64,000 nucleotides of DNA from Streptomyces taklimakanensis. GTDB taxonomy: Bacteria; Actinomycetota; Actinomycetes; Streptomycetales; Streptomycetaceae. The stretch spans positions 868,001 to 932,000 of the forward strand of contig NZ_WIXO01000001.1 in assembly GCF_009709575.1 (NCBI RefSeq). The letters run 5' to 3'. Each line of letters starts with the position of its first letter. The first letter of the stretch is position 1. Made by a program: the position numbers and the translations under genes. This document shows positions 1 to 10,913 of this stretch, one piece after another. The notes beneath the pieces are model-generated. The model saw nothing but the letters and a program-made list of their open reading frames with translations. It had not been told where the DNA came from and did not search any database.

Positions 1-383
1 GCAGATCATGCCCTCCGAGAGTTTGCCGTAGGTCTTGCGGGCGCCGATCCGGAAGTCCCCGGGCAGCACGCCGCCGGGGAGGATCACCACGACCTTGTCG
101 CCGACGGCGAAGTTGGTCGCGCCGCAGACGATGTTCTGCGGTTCGCCGGTGCCGTTGGCGTCGCCGACGTCGACCTGGCAGTAGCGGATCGGCTTCTTGA
201 AACCGGTCAGCTCCTCGATCGCCAGCACCTGTCCGACGACGAGCGGGCCTTTCAGCCCGGCGCCGAGCCGCTCGACGGTCTCGACCTCCAGCCCGGCGGC
301 GATCAGCCTCGCCGCGACGTCGCGGCCGGTCTCACCGGCCGGCAGGTCGACGTACTCCCGCAGCCACGAAAGCGGGGCCCGCA

Positions 384-384
<1 letters not shown>
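1..384 (-). CDS. pheT: Phenylalanine-tRNA ligase beta subunit, N-terminal part (cut by window edge)
   Basis: Beta subunit of the alpha2-beta2 phenylalanyl-tRNA synthetase, which charges tRNA-Phe in the cytoplasm. Only the first 128 codons are in the window; the protein begins [16 protein letters not shown], the usual PheT N-terminus, and runs into the tRNA-binding (OB-fold) domain. The start ATG shares one base with the pheS stop codon (TGATG), so the two subunits are translationally coupled, which fits their 1:1 assembly. The family is about 800 residues, so most of the gene lies left of the window. Confidence 0.95.
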
Positions 385-2856
<2,472 letters not shown>

Positions 2857-2894
2857 TCCCGCTCACCCCCTTCGGGTCCGGGCACGCCACCCTA

Positions 2895-3752
2895 CTAGCC
2901 CGTCGTCACGGAGCGGCACCCTCCGGCAGCACGCTGCGCACGGGCGGACGCGTAGAGGCACACCGCGGCGGCGGTGGCGAGGTTCAGGCTCTCCGCCCGT
3001 CCGTGGATGGGGACGCGCACCACCGCGTCGGCGAGCGCGCGGGTCTCCTCGGGCAGTCCCCACGCCTCGTTGCCGAAGACCCAGGCGGTGGGGTCGCCCA
3101 TGCGGCCGGCGTCCAGCTCGGCGTCCAGGTCGCGCTCGCCCGCGCCGTCGGCCGCCAGCACCCGCACCCCGGCCTCGCGCAGCTCGGCCACGGCCCGCTC
3201 GGCGGAGACTCCGACGGCGACGGGAAGGTGGAAGATGCTGCCCACGGAGGCGCGCACGGCCTTGGGGTTGTACAGGTCCACCGAGGCGTCGGTGAGCACC
3301 ACCGCGTCGGCGCCGGCGGCGTCCGCGCAGCGCAGCACCGTCCCGGCGTTGCCGGGGTCGCGGACGTGGGCCAGGACGGCGACCAGCCGCGGGCGGGCGG
3401 CCAGTATCCGCTCGAAGGGCAGGTCCAGGAAGCGACAGACGCCCACCAGTCCCTGGGGGGTGACGGTCTGGGAGAGTTCCGCGATCACCTCGTCGGTGGC
3501 GGTGCGGACCCGGGCTCCGGCGTCACGGGCGGCCGCGACGATGTCGGCGTGCCGCTCGGCGGCCTCCGGGGTGGTGAACAGCTCGGTGAGCGTGGGCCCG
3601 TCCGCGCCGCGGTGGCCGACCGCCTCGCGTACGGCCTGGGGCCCCTCGGCGAGGAAGCGGCGCTCCTTGCCGCGGGTGTTGCGACGGGCCAGCCGCCGGA
3701 CGGCGGTGACGCGCGGGGAGCGCGGGGAGGTCAGTTCCGGGGCGGCGGCCAT
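2895..3752 (-). CDS. TrmH/SpoU-family RNA 2'-O-methyltransferase
   Basis: S-adenosylmethionine-dependent 2'-O-ribose methyltransferase of the SPOUT superfamily (285 residues), acting on rRNA or tRNA; the target nucleotide cannot be told from the sequence. An N-terminal substrate-binding region (1-115) precedes the knotted catalytic domain with motif 1 HVRDPGNAGTVLRCADAAGA (about 129-148), motif 2 FGNEAWGLPEE (226-236) and motif 3 SLNLATAAAVCLYA (255-268). The start giving MAAAPELTSP was preferred over an ATG 44 codons upstream because the upstream ATG lies just before the rplT terminator hairpin and its translation is Pro/Arg-rich and unlike the family. Confidence 0.9.
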   Translation of the reverse strand: MAAAPELTSPRSPRVTAVRRLARRNTRGKERRFLAEGPQAVREAVGHRGADGPTLTELFTTPEAAERHADIVAAARDAGARVRTATDEVIAELSQTVTPQGLVGVCRFLDLPFERILAARPRLVAVLAHVRDPGNAGTVLRCADAAGADAVVLTDASVDLYNPKAVRASVGSIFHLPVAVGVSAERAVAELREAGVRVLAADGAGERDLDAELDAGRMGDPTAWVFGNEAWGLPEETRALADAVVRVPIHGRAESLNLATAAAVCLYASARAQRAAGGCRSVTTG

Positions 3753-3839
3753 GGTGCGGCGTTCTCGCTTCTCTGGCTGGTCTCGGCCGGTCTCCGGTCG
3801 CGAGCGGGCGTCCGGGGCCGGAGACGGCGGTGGGAAGGG

Positions 3840-3873
3840 CCGGACCCGCGGGCCTTCGAGCCCGCGGGTCCGG
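3840..3873 (-). terminator. Hairpin terminator after rplT
   Basis: Perfect 14-bp inverted repeat (3840-3853 and 3860-3873) with a 6-base CTTCGA loop, about 50 bp beyond the rplT stop. It separates the infC-rpmI-rplT unit from the methyltransferase gene. Streptomyces terminators often lack a long U tract, as here. Confidence 0.75.
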
Positions 3874-3923
3874 ATGCGCCACACTCACCGTCGTCGGACG
3901 GTCGGGTGCCGTCGGGCGGCGTC

Positions 3924-4307
3924 TCAGGCGGCCTTCGGGGCGTTGACGTCGCTCGGCAGCGCCTTCTGTGCCACCTCGACCAACGCGGCGAACGCGTTCG
4001 GGTCGTTGACCGCGAGGTCGGCCAGGATCTTGCGGTCCACCTCGATCTCGGCGGCCTTCAGGCCCTGGATGAAGCGGTTGTAGGTCATGCCGTTCGCACG
4101 GGCGGCGGCGTTGATCCGCTGGATCCACAGCTGACGGAAGTCGCCCTTGCGGCGCTTACGGTCGTTGTAGTTGTAGACGAGGGAGTGGGTGACCTGCTCC
4201 TTCGCCTTGCGGTACAGGCGGGAGCGCTGACCGCGGTAACCGCTGGCCTGCTCGAGGATCGCCCGGCGCTTCTTGTGGGCGTTGACCGCCCGCTTGACGC
4301 GTGCCAC
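3924..4307 (-). CDS. rplT: 50S ribosomal protein L20
   Basis: Ribosomal protein L20, 127 residues, binds 23S rRNA early in large-subunit assembly. The basic N-terminus ([15 protein letters not shown]) and the core [15 protein letters not shown] are diagnostic. Translation begins at GTG, eight bases after a strong AAGGAG. It follows rpmI by 139 bp in the conserved infC-rpmI-rplT order. In other bacteria L20 represses this operon; I see no clear L20-binding mimic here. Confidence 0.98.
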   Translation of the reverse strand: MARVKRAVNAHKKRRAILEQASGYRGQRSRLYRKAKEQVTHSLVYNYNDRKRRKGDFRQLWIQRINAAARANGMTYNRFIQGLKAAEIEVDRKILADLAVNDPNAFAALVEVAQKALPSDVNAPKAA

Positions 4308-4446
4308 GTGAGTTACTCCTTGTCGCGGGGCCGGCGTAGTGGTCCGGCTGCCGTGTCACGGCGCCGCCGCCGACCCGAAGGTTCGATGGGGTCCCGGTCG
4401 TCGGTGTCCGCGCCCGACCGGTCCTGGGACCGGCCGGCGGCACGGC

Positions 4447-4641
4447 TCACTTGCCGAGAAGCTTCTTGACCTTCTTGGCGTCGGCCGGAGCCATCTCGGT
4501 CGTGCCGGCGAGGCGGCGCGTCAGCGTGGACGGCTTGTGCTCGAGGTAGTGGCGGCGACCGGCGCGCTGGCGCATCACCTTGCCGGAGCCGGTGATCTTG
4601 AAGCGCTTGCTCGCACCACTGTGCGTCTTGTTCTTCGGCAT
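4447..4641 (-). CDS. rpmI: 50S ribosomal protein L35
   Basis: Ribosomal protein L35, 64 residues, very basic, beginning [15 protein letters not shown] and ending KKVKKLLGK, both typical. The ATG is preceded by GAGGAG. Second gene of the infC-rpmI-rplT operon, 142 bp after infC. Confidence 0.98.
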   Translation of the reverse strand: MPKNKTHSGASKRFKITGSGKVMRQRAGRRHYLEHKPSTLTRRLAGTTEMAPADAKKVKKLLGK

Positions 4642-4783
4642 GTCGCCGTTCTCTCCTCGTCGATGGCACCACCGACCGCGCCGTCCCTGTGGTCGGCGGG
4701 TGGTGGCGCCGGCTGTTTCGGTTGCTGTCCGGGACCCCGAGGGTCCCGCCGCGGCCCGGTGGCCGGTCCTCCCGGCCCCCGGA

Positions 4784-5407
4784 TCACGCCTCGGCGCGCT
4801 GCTGGGCAGGGGCCTCGCTGGCTTCGCTCCCCTGCGGCTGGCGGCCGGCCTTGCGGGCGGCCTGCGCCTCTCGGGCCTCGGCCATCGCCTCGGTCTTCTT
4901 CTTGTGAGGGCCGAGGACCATGATCATGTTCCGGCCGTCCTGCTTGGGGTTCGACTCCACGAAACCCAGGTCCTGGACGTCGTCGGCGAGCCGCTGGAGC
5001 AGCCGGTAGCCCAGCTCGGGGCGGGACTGCTCGCGACCGCGGAACATGATCGTGATCTTGACCTTGTCCCCCTGCTTGAGGAACCGGACGACGTGACCCT
5101 TCTTGGTGTCGTAGTCGTGCGGATCGATCTTCGGCCGGAGCTTCATCTCCTTGATGACCGTGTGCGCCTGGTTCTTGCGCGCCTCACGGGCCTTCATGGC
5201 CGACTCGTACTTGAACTTCCCGTAGTCCATGAGCTTGCACACCGGCGGACGGGCGTTCGCCGCGACCTCGACCAGGTCGAGGTCGTACTCCTGGGCAAGC
5301 TCCAGGGCCTTGGCGAGCGGCACGATGCCGACCTGCTCGCCACTGGGACCGACGAGTCGCACCTCGGGGACGCGGATCCGGTCGTTGATGCGGGGCTCGG
5401 CGCTGAT
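4784..5407 (-). CDS. infC: Translation initiation factor IF-3 with an AUC start codon
   Basis: IF-3 (207 residues) binds the 30S subunit, prevents 70S formation and checks the start codon. The N-domain ([17 protein letters not shown]), the linker ([17 protein letters not shown]) and the C-domain ([18 protein letters not shown]) are all present, plus a short charged tail. There is no in-frame ATG, GTG or TTG close to the conserved N-terminus. The best start is ATC at 5405-5407, four bases after a strong AGGAGG, giving (M)SAEPRINDR. Rare AUU/AUC starts on infC are a known device by which IF-3 represses its own synthesis. A leader of roughly 265 bases lies upstream. Confidence 0.95.
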   Translation of the reverse strand: MSAEPRINDRIRVPEVRLVGPSGEQVGIVPLAKALELAQEYDLDLVEVAANARPPVCKLMDYGKFKYESAMKAREARKNQAHTVIKEMKLRPKIDPHDYDTKKGHVVRFLKQGDKVKITIMFRGREQSRPELGYRLLQRLADDVQDLGFVESNPKQDGRNMIMVLGPHKKKTEAMAEAREAQAARKAGRQPQGSEASEAPAQQRAEA

Positions 5408-5684
5408 GGGGCCTCCTCGGTTGCGCCACGCGGATGTCTGGCGGACAGCCGCGCACGATGACGTATGGGTTGACCACCGGACCAAGACGCGAAAACGCCC
5501 CGGACGGAACGCAGGCGGGGCTCCTCGCTGACCGGGAGCACCGCCGCGAAACACCGCGGGGCGCAGCCTGACCGTTGACCCGCCGGCCGGGGGCCGGTCG
5601 GGTGGGAGCTTCGGAGCCTCCACTTGCGGGCCGGAACGCGCCCTCGGGGAGGGAACGTGGCCGGCCGGTCGATTTCCCAGCATA
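5408..5684 (-). promoter_or_regulatory. infC promoter and long leader with attenuator-like hairpin
   Basis: On the minus strand a TATGCT -10-like hexamer sits at 5684-5679, which would give a leader of about 265 bases before the infC AUC start. Within it a hairpin (GCCCCG at 5516-5521 pairing with CGGGGC at 5497-5502, 13-base loop) is followed directly by UUUU (5495-5492), the form of an intrinsic terminator. It lies about 85 bases ahead of the start codon. The promoter assignment is by eye and has no clear -35 box. Attenuation is inferred. Confidence 0.45.
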
Positions 5685-5800
5685 GCAGGGTTCCGGGAAA
5701 GTCCCTCCCCGAGGGCGGTACCCGACCGGGGCGGTACGCGCCGGGGGCGGGGCGGGACCTAGGCTGGAGCGCACCGTCCAGCAGGAAGCGAAGAACGACG

Positions 5801-6205
5801 ATGAGCGACACCAACGGCACCCCTCCCCCCTCCTCCCCGTCCTCCCCCGGCCCCTCGGGGAGCGAGGGATCGGCCGACTTCGAGACCATGACCCGTGACA
5901 TCGCGGACGTGCCCGCGGTCGAGGTGATCACCACCGTCGCGGTGCACCTGATGAGCTCGGCCGCCGTCCACCTCGGGCTGGCCGAGGGCGGCGACGAGCA
6001 CAAGGACCTGGACGAGGCCCGCAAGCTGATCCATTCCCTGGCCGGGCTGGTCACCGCCGCCGCCGGCGAGATCGGCTCCTACCACGCGGGACCGCTGCGC
6101 GACGGGCTGAAGTCGCTCCAGCTCGCCTTCCGGGAGGCGTCGGTGGTGCCGGACGAGCCGGGCCAGGGGCCGGGCGAGAAGTTCACCGGGCCGGTCTTCG
6201 GCTGA
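5801..6205 (+). CDS. DUF1844 family protein
   Basis: Small protein of 134 residues. After a Ser/Pro-rich N-terminal stretch (8-27) comes the DUF1844 helical domain, with PAVEVITTVAVHLMSSAAVHLGL and the conserved DLDEARKLIHSLAGLV. Its function is unknown; it is conserved next to infC in Streptomyces. It is transcribed divergently from infC, with a TAGGCT -10-like hexamer at 5760-5765. The ATG follows AAGCGAAGAAC, a weak ribosome site. Confidence 0.88.
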   Translation: MSDTNGTPPPSSPSSPGPSGSEGSADFETMTRDIADVPAVEVITTVAVHLMSSAAVHLGLAEGGDEHKDLDEARKLIHSLAGLVTAAAGEIGSYHAGPLRDGLKSLQLAFREASVVPDEPGQGPGEKFTGPVFG

Positions 6206-6247
6206 GGCCCGGTCCCCGGCCGGGCTCCGCCGCGCCCCCGACGGGGC

Positions 6248-7009
6248 TCAGCCCCGACCGCCGGGGGCGCCGCCCCGGTCGTACAGGGGGCTGCCCGGCA
6301 GCGGGCCCTCGGGGGGCAGCAGGGCCAGGTCCAGGCCGCGCACCAGTCGGGCGCGCAGCGTCTCGTCCGCCGCGAGGGCGGCCACGACCCGTCCGGCCGT
6401 CTCGCGCGGCGGCGCCGCCGGGTCCAGGCGCAGCGCCAGCGTTCCGTCGGTGTCCCGGCCGGGGCCCAGGCGCGCGGCCCACACGGCCGGCTCGGCGGCG
6501 AGCACCGAGCGCAGCGCCTCGGTGACCTCCGGGTCCCGCAGCGGATCGGCCGGCTCGGTGCGGCCCCCGGCGAGCGCGCGCAGGGCGGAGCCGGTCAGTT
6601 GGTAGGTCACCGGCCCGGCGAGGTCCACCACGAGAGTGTCGGCGCCCTCCTGCGCGGCCGCTTCGAGGGCCTGGCGCAGGGGCACGGCGACCGGGCGGGC
6701 GTCCGGCCGCCAACGGGCGAGGCTGTCGGTGGAGGTGAAGGCGGGCAGCGCCCGCCGTCCGCCGGGGGCGTTGAGCGTGGGCACCGCCATGTCGCTGGTC
6801 TTCTCGCGGCGCAGCCCCCGCTCGTCCTCCTCCGCCTCCCCCAGGACGGCCACCACCGGCACCAGCAGCCGGGCCCTCGCCAGCGCGGCCAGCACCTCCG
6901 GTTCGGCCGAGCGGTCCTGCGACCAGGCTTCCAGCGCCGCGGTCAGGGCGGGGTCGGCGGCCCCGTCGTCGCCTGCGAAACCGGGATCGGGGATGTTCTT
7001 GAGCACCAC
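6248..7009 (-). CDS. SseB family protein
   Basis: 253-residue protein matching the SseB N-terminal-domain family, often annotated as enhanced serine sensitivity protein. Core motifs: VLAALARARLLVPVV, then AVPTLNAPGGRRALPAFTSTDSLARW and AVPLRQALEAAAQEGADTLVVDLAG. The C-terminal half ends in a proline/glycine-rich tail. No signal peptide or membrane segment is seen. The start was set at one of two adjacent GTG codons (VVLKNIPDPGF), because the reading frame upstream encodes low-complexity sequence. It is convergent with DUF1844; the biochemical role of this family in actinobacteria is not known. Confidence 0.8.
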   Translation of the reverse strand: MVLKNIPDPGFAGDDGAADPALTAALEAWSQDRSAEPEVLAALARARLLVPVVAVLGEAEEDERGLRREKTSDMAVPTLNAPGGRRALPAFTSTDSLARWRPDARPVAVPLRQALEAAAQEGADTLVVDLAGPVTYQLTGSALRALAGGRTEPADPLRDPEVTEALRSVLAAEPAVWAARLGPGRDTDGTLALRLDPAAPPRETAGRVVAALAADETLRARLVRGLDLALLPPEGPLPGSPLYDRGGAPGGRG

Positions 7010-7028
7010 GCGTCGAGGGTATCCGTCC

Positions 7029-8339
7029 TCATCCGACGCCCGGCCCCCCGGACCGTCGGAACGGCCGGGTGCCGCGGAAGAGGAGCGCGGCGCAGAGCAC
7101 CAGCAGCAGCCCCGCCACGGCGGCGACGGGGGCCACCAGACCACCGCCGGGCTCGGGGGCCGGCCCCGACCCGAAGTACTCCTCGGGGTACGGCTCGGCC
7201 ACGGGCCGCTGCCCGCGCGGCTCGACGTTCGCGCCCAGCTCGATGGCCGCCGCCGGGTTCACGATGCCGGTGCCCAGCTCGTCGCTGCGTCCGCCGGGCG
7301 GGGTGTCACGGGCGGTCCGCGCGATCAACTCCTTGACCTGGGCCGGACCGAGGTCGGGGTGGGCGGCCCGGACCAGGGCCACGCAGCCGGAGACGAAGGC
7401 GGCGGCCGCGCTGGTCCCCCAGCCCTCGTAGTACTCGCGGTCGGGGTAGGTGATGATCACGTCGTCGCCGGGGGCGCTGACGGTGGCGTACCAGCGGCGG
7501 GTGGAGAAGGGGGCGCGGTTCCCGTCGCGGCCCACGGCCGTCACGGCGATCACCCCGGGGTAGGCCGCGGGGTAGGAGACCCGGTCGCCGTCCTCCCCTC
7601 CGTTGCCCGCGGAGGCGACCACCACGGCGCCCTTGTCCAGCGCGTAGCGCACGGCGGCGTCCTCGGCCGGGTCCGGGTGGGCGGAGGCGCTGTCGTCGCC
7701 GAGTGAGAGGTTGATGACGTCGGCGCCGTTGTCGGCGGCCCAGCGGATGCCCTCGGCCAGGGCGCCGCCGCGCTCCTCGCGGGCCTTCTTCCGCTGGGGG
7801 TCGCCGTCCTCCAGCAGTACGCGCACCGGCAGGATCCGCGCCTCGGGAGCGACGCCGAGGACGCCCAGGCCGTCCCCGGGACCGTGGCCGCGCCCGGCGA
7901 TGATCCCGGCCATGGCGGTGCCGTGTCGGGCCCAGTGGCGGTCGCCGGGGCCGGCTCCGAAGCCGACGAGGTCCCTGCCCTCCAGCACCCGGCCCCGCAG
8001 GTCGGGGTGGTCGGCGTCGACGCCGGTGTCGAGCACCGCGACGGTGATGCCCTCGCCCCTGGTGGTGTTCCAGGCGTCCCGGGCGCTCACCGCGTCCAGG
8101 CCCCACTGGCGGTCCCGCACGTCCTCGGCGTGCGCGGGCGGCGCGCCGGCGGTGTGCGCGCAGAGCACCGAGAGCGCGGCCAGCACGGCGGCCAGGAACC
8201 GGACGACCGCCGACCGTCCGGGGCGACGGCAGGAGCGGGGCGGACGGGGGCGCGGGGCGCGGTCCTCGGCGCGGCGGTCGGCGGGGAGGCGCTCCGGGGT
8301 GGGGAGGCGCTCCGGGGTGGGGAGGTCCGTGGCGTTCAT
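7029..8339 (-). CDS. Mycosin-like membrane-anchored subtilisin protease (S8)
   Basis: Subtilisin-family protease of 436 residues with the mycosin layout: signal segment (about 45-71), S8 catalytic domain with Asp104 (AVLDTGVDADHPDL), His139 (RHGTAMAGIIAG), oxyanion Asn246 (ASAGNGG) and Ser310 (GWGTSAAAAFVSG), then a Pro-rich linker and one C-terminal transmembrane helix (about 398-420) followed by basic residues. In mycobacteria mycosins (MycP) cap type VII secretion machines; no EccC/EccD/Esx gene is in this window. The start codon overlaps the stop of the next gene upstream (ATGA). The N-terminus carries a short duplicated PTPERL motif. Confidence 0.88.
   Translation of the reverse strand: MNATDLPTPERLPTPERLPADRRAEDRAPRPRPPRSCRRPGRSAVVRFLAAVLAALSVLCAHTAGAPPAHAEDVRDRQWGLDAVSARDAWNTTRGEGITVAVLDTGVDADHPDLRGRVLEGRDLVGFGAGPGDRHWARHGTAMAGIIAGRGHGPGDGLGVLGVAPEARILPVRVLLEDGDPQRKKAREERGGALAEGIRWAADNGADVINLSLGDDSASAHPDPAEDAAVRYALDKGAVVVASAGNGGEDGDRVSYPAAYPGVIAVTAVGRDGNRAPFSTRRWYATVSAPGDDVIITYPDREYYEGWGTSAAAAFVSGCVALVRAAHPDLGPAQVKELIARTARDTPPGGRSDELGTGIVNPAAAIELGANVEPRGQRPVAEPYPEEYFGSGPAPEPGGGLVAPVAAVAGLLLVLCAALLFRGTRPFRRSGGPGVG
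8282..8322. repeat. Two-copy tandem repeat inside the mycosin gene
   Basis: An 18-base unit with the core GAGGCGCTCCGGGGTGGG occurs twice in a row near the 5' end of the mycosin-like gene and encodes the repeated PTPERL motif ahead of the signal segment. It could change copy number by slippage but keeps the reading frame. Confidence 0.6.
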
Positions 8340-9352
8340 CGGTCCTGTTCGGCTCCCTCGGCGGCGACACGGCGCAGGCCGCGTTCGACACGGTCGGCGA
8401 TGCCGCGGGCGTCGTGGCCGAGGCCCGCCTGCGCGGGTGCGGTGGTCTGTCCCTCGACGACGGCCTCGTCCGCCGCCTGCGGTTCGCCGGCGGCGCGCCC
8501 GTCGGCGAAGCCCGAGACGGCGTAGACCACCACGGGGACGTCGGTGAGCGGCCGTATCGTCCAACTCGCGCGCTGGGCGTCGCCGAAGCGGGCCGCCGCG
8601 GTGCCGCGCACGGCGTACGGCCGGGGCATCAGGTCGGCCCGTCGGTGGAGGCCCTCGCGGTCGAACCGCTCCCGCAGGGCGCGCATGCCCGCCTCGTCGG
8701 CCTCGGTGAACAACAGGCCGACCGTGGTGGCGCTGCTGCTGGTCTCGTCCACGTACGTGGCGCGCAGCAGGCGGGCGCAGCCGACCGGAGCGAGCGCCTC
8801 GGCCAGCGGGGGGTCGAAGGCGCCCGTGCAGTCGTCGTCGGGAGCCACCCCGACCCGGATCCACCGCCGGTCGGCCCCGCCCGGTCCGGCTCCCGTCCCC
8901 TGGAGGGTGCGGGGGAAGAGGGTGTCGACGGGTATCTCGTGCCACAGCGAACGCGCCTGGGCGTAGCTCACTCCCGGGCGGCCGTCGGAGCCGTCGGTGA
9001 GCCAGGTGCCGGCGGCCGCGCCGCCGAGCAGCCCGAAACCGAGGACGAGACAGACGGTCGCGGCGGCCGTGCGGAACGGCCCTCCGCTCCGCCCCCTCGC
9101 CCCGCCCCCACCCGTCCCCGTCGGGACGGTCGCCCCCGGGCCCCCCGGAGCGGACGGGGCCCCGGGGAGGGGCGGGATCTCGGGGGGCAGCTGCGCCCGG
9201 GGGGCGGGAGGCGGGGGCCCCGGGGGCGGCCCCGTCGGTATGGGAGGCGCACCGGTGGCGGTGCGCGGGACCCACGGCCGCGGCCGTGGAACGGACCGCG
9301 GCGGTACGACGGGCGGGAGCGGAGTCCGGGCCGGGTCGGCCTCAGTGCTCAC
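8336..9352 (-). CDS. Membrane protein with Pro-rich cytoplasmic tail, mycosin partner
   Basis: Uncharacterised 338-residue protein. Residues 1-93 are very rich in Pro and Gly (likely cytoplasmic and disordered), a single transmembrane helix spans about 95-117, and the rest is a compact domain of about 215 residues outside the membrane with cysteines at DDDCTG and VGCARL that could pair. Translation starts at GTG after GAGGGGG. Its stop codon overlaps the ATG of the mycosin-like gene by four bases, so the two are very probably made together. I do not recognise the extracellular domain. Confidence 0.8.
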   Translation of the reverse strand: MSTEADPARTPLPPVVPPRSVPRPRPWVPRTATGAPPIPTGPPPGPPPPAPRAQLPPEIPPLPGAPSAPGGPGATVPTGTGGGGARGRSGGPFRTAAATVCLVLGFGLLGGAAAGTWLTDGSDGRPGVSYAQARSLWHEIPVDTLFPRTLQGTGAGPGGADRRWIRVGVAPDDDCTGAFDPPLAEALAPVGCARLLRATYVDETSSSATTVGLLFTEADEAGMRALRERFDREGLHRRADLMPRPYAVRGTAAARFGDAQRASWTIRPLTDVPVVVYAVSGFADGRAAGEPQAADEAVVEGQTTAPAQAGLGHDARGIADRVERGLRRVAAEGAEQDR

Positions 9353-9531
9353 CGGTACCCCCTCGCGTTCTGTGCCACCCCGTCGACTCCCTCTCGGGGC
9401 AGGCCGGTTCGAATGGACATCACACCGCCGGCCGGCGCCGGACGGTGGTGTGCGCGTCACTTTACGGTGCTCCGACACGATCACGACAACCCGTGTCCCG
9501 GGCGGACGCGGAGGCGCCGGCCCGGGGGCGG

Positions 9532-9567
9532 ACCGGGCACGGCGCCGGGCACGGCACCGGGCACGGG
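9532..9567. repeat. Three tandem 12-base repeats before the deaminase/aldolase gene
   Basis: Three copies of a 12-base unit close to ACCGGGCACGGC lie end to end (9532-9543, 9544-9555, 9556-9567), 40-75 bases ahead of the GTG start of the next gene, in the promoter or leader region. Confidence 0.7.
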
Positions 9568-9606
9568 GTCTGTCGGAGAGCGGTCCCGCTCTGGCATGCT
9601 GCCGGC

Positions 9607-10821
9607 GTGTTCGACGCGACCGCCTCCCCCTCGGCCGACCGGATCCGCTACGACCGGGCCACCGCCCATCTCGACGCGCCGCTCGCGATCGTCGACCTGG
9701 AGGCGTTCGACGCCAACGCCGCCGATCTGGTGCGCCGCGCGGGCGGCAAGCCGGTGCGGGTCGCGAGCAAGTCGGTGCGGTGCCGCGCCCTGTTGGAGCG
9801 CGTCCTGGCACGGGACGGTTTCGCCGGGGTCATGGGCTTCACCCTCGCCGAGTCGCTGTGGCTGGCCCGCTCCGGTGTCGACGACGTCCTGCTCGCCTAC
9901 CCCTCGGTGGACCGGGCCGGGTACGCCGAACTGGCCCGCGACCCGAAGCTGGCCGCGGCCGTGACGGTGATGGTGGACGACCCGGCGCAGCTGGCGCTGA
10001 TCGACGCGTCGCGCGACGGCGGGCGGGAGGAGATCCGGGTCTGCCTGGAACTGGACGCCTCCCTGTGGCTGTTCGGCGGTCGGGTGCGGATCGGCGCCCG
10101 CCGCTCCCCGCTGCACTCCCCCGCCCAACTGGCCGAGCTGGCCCGCTCGGTGGTGCGCCGCCCCGGCTTCCGGCTGGTGGGGCTGATGGCGTACGAGGGG
10201 CACGTCGCGGGTGTGGGCGACGCGCCCCCCGGCCGTCCGCTGCGGTCCCGGGCGGTGCGGCTGATGCAGTCGGCCGCGCGGCGCGAGCTGGCCGAGCGGC
10301 GCGCGGCGGCGGTCCGGGCGGTGCGCGCGATCGAGCCGGAGCTGGCGTTCGTCAACGGCGGCGGCACCGGCAGCGTGCAGCACACCGTCGCCGAGGAGGC
10401 GGTCACCGAGGTCGCCGCGGGGTCGGGCCTGCTGATGCCGCGGCTGTTCGACCACTACACCTCCTTCTCCGGTCGCCCGGCGGCGCTGTTCGCCCAGCCG
10501 GTGGTGCGCCGCCCGGGGGTGGGCGTGGTGACGGTGCTCGGCGGCGGCTATCCGGCCTCCGGTCCGGCCGGGCGGGACCGGTTGCCGGTGCCGTACCTGC
10601 CGGCCGGGCTGCGCTACGACCCCGCCGAGGGGCCGGGCGAGGTGCAGACGCCGCTGCTGGGAACACCCGCGGACGACCTGTCGATCGGGGACAGGGTGTG
10701 GTTCCGACACGCCAAGGCCGGTGAGCTGTGCGAGCGTTTCGACGCGCTGCACCTGGTCGAGGGCGACCGGGTGACGGCGGTGGTGCCGACGTACCGCGGC
10801 GAGGGACGCGCCTTTCTCTGA
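9607..10821 (+). CDS. PLP-dependent amino acid deaminase/aldolase (alanine racemase-like fold)
   Basis: Fold-type III pyridoxal-phosphate enzyme of 404 residues, related to D-threonine aldolase and D-serine dehydratase. The N-terminal barrel holds the PLP lysine in VRVASKSVRCR (Lys55), followed by FTLAESLWLARSGVDDVLLAYP and GLMAYEGHVAGVG; the C-terminal domain has FVNGGGTGSVQHT and a probable metal/substrate region VWFRHAKAGELCERF. The substrate cannot be fixed from sequence. The GTG start is close to the beginning of homology and lacks an obvious ribosome site. It is divergent from the mycosin pair. Confidence 0.82.
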   Translation: MFDATASPSADRIRYDRATAHLDAPLAIVDLEAFDANAADLVRRAGGKPVRVASKSVRCRALLERVLARDGFAGVMGFTLAESLWLARSGVDDVLLAYPSVDRAGYAELARDPKLAAAVTVMVDDPAQLALIDASRDGGREEIRVCLELDASLWLFGGRVRIGARRSPLHSPAQLAELARSVVRRPGFRLVGLMAYEGHVAGVGDAPPGRPLRSRAVRLMQSAARRELAERRAAAVRAVRAIEPELAFVNGGGTGSVQHTVAEEAVTEVAAGSGLLMPRLFDHYTSFSGRPAALFAQPVVRRPGVGVVTVLGGGYPASGPAGRDRLPVPYLPAGLRYDPAEGPGEVQTPLLGTPADDLSIGDRVWFRHAKAGELCERFDALHLVEGDRVTAVVPTYRGEGRAFL

Positions 10822-10850
10822 CGCCCCCGACGCCCCCGGCATCCTCCGAC

Positions 10851-10880
10851 GTCCTCTGGCGTCCTTTGGCGTCCTTTGGC
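10851..10880. repeat. Three tandem 10-base repeats after the deaminase/aldolase gene
   Basis: Three 10-base units (GTCCTCTGGC, GTCCTTTGGC, GTCCTTTGGC) follow each other in the 92-bp gap between two convergent genes, with degenerate copies on both sides. Confidence 0.75.
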
Positions 10881-10887
10881 GTCCTCC

Positions 10888-10913
10888 CGGCCCGTGTGGG
10901 GGCCGGCGGGCCG
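10888..10913 (-). terminator. Hairpin abutting the DUF2510 gene stop codon
   Basis: CGGCCCG (10888-10894) pairs with CGGGCCG (10907-10913), immediately after the stop of the DUF2510 gene and between convergent genes. A possible terminator; the stem is only 7 bp. Confidence 0.4.
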
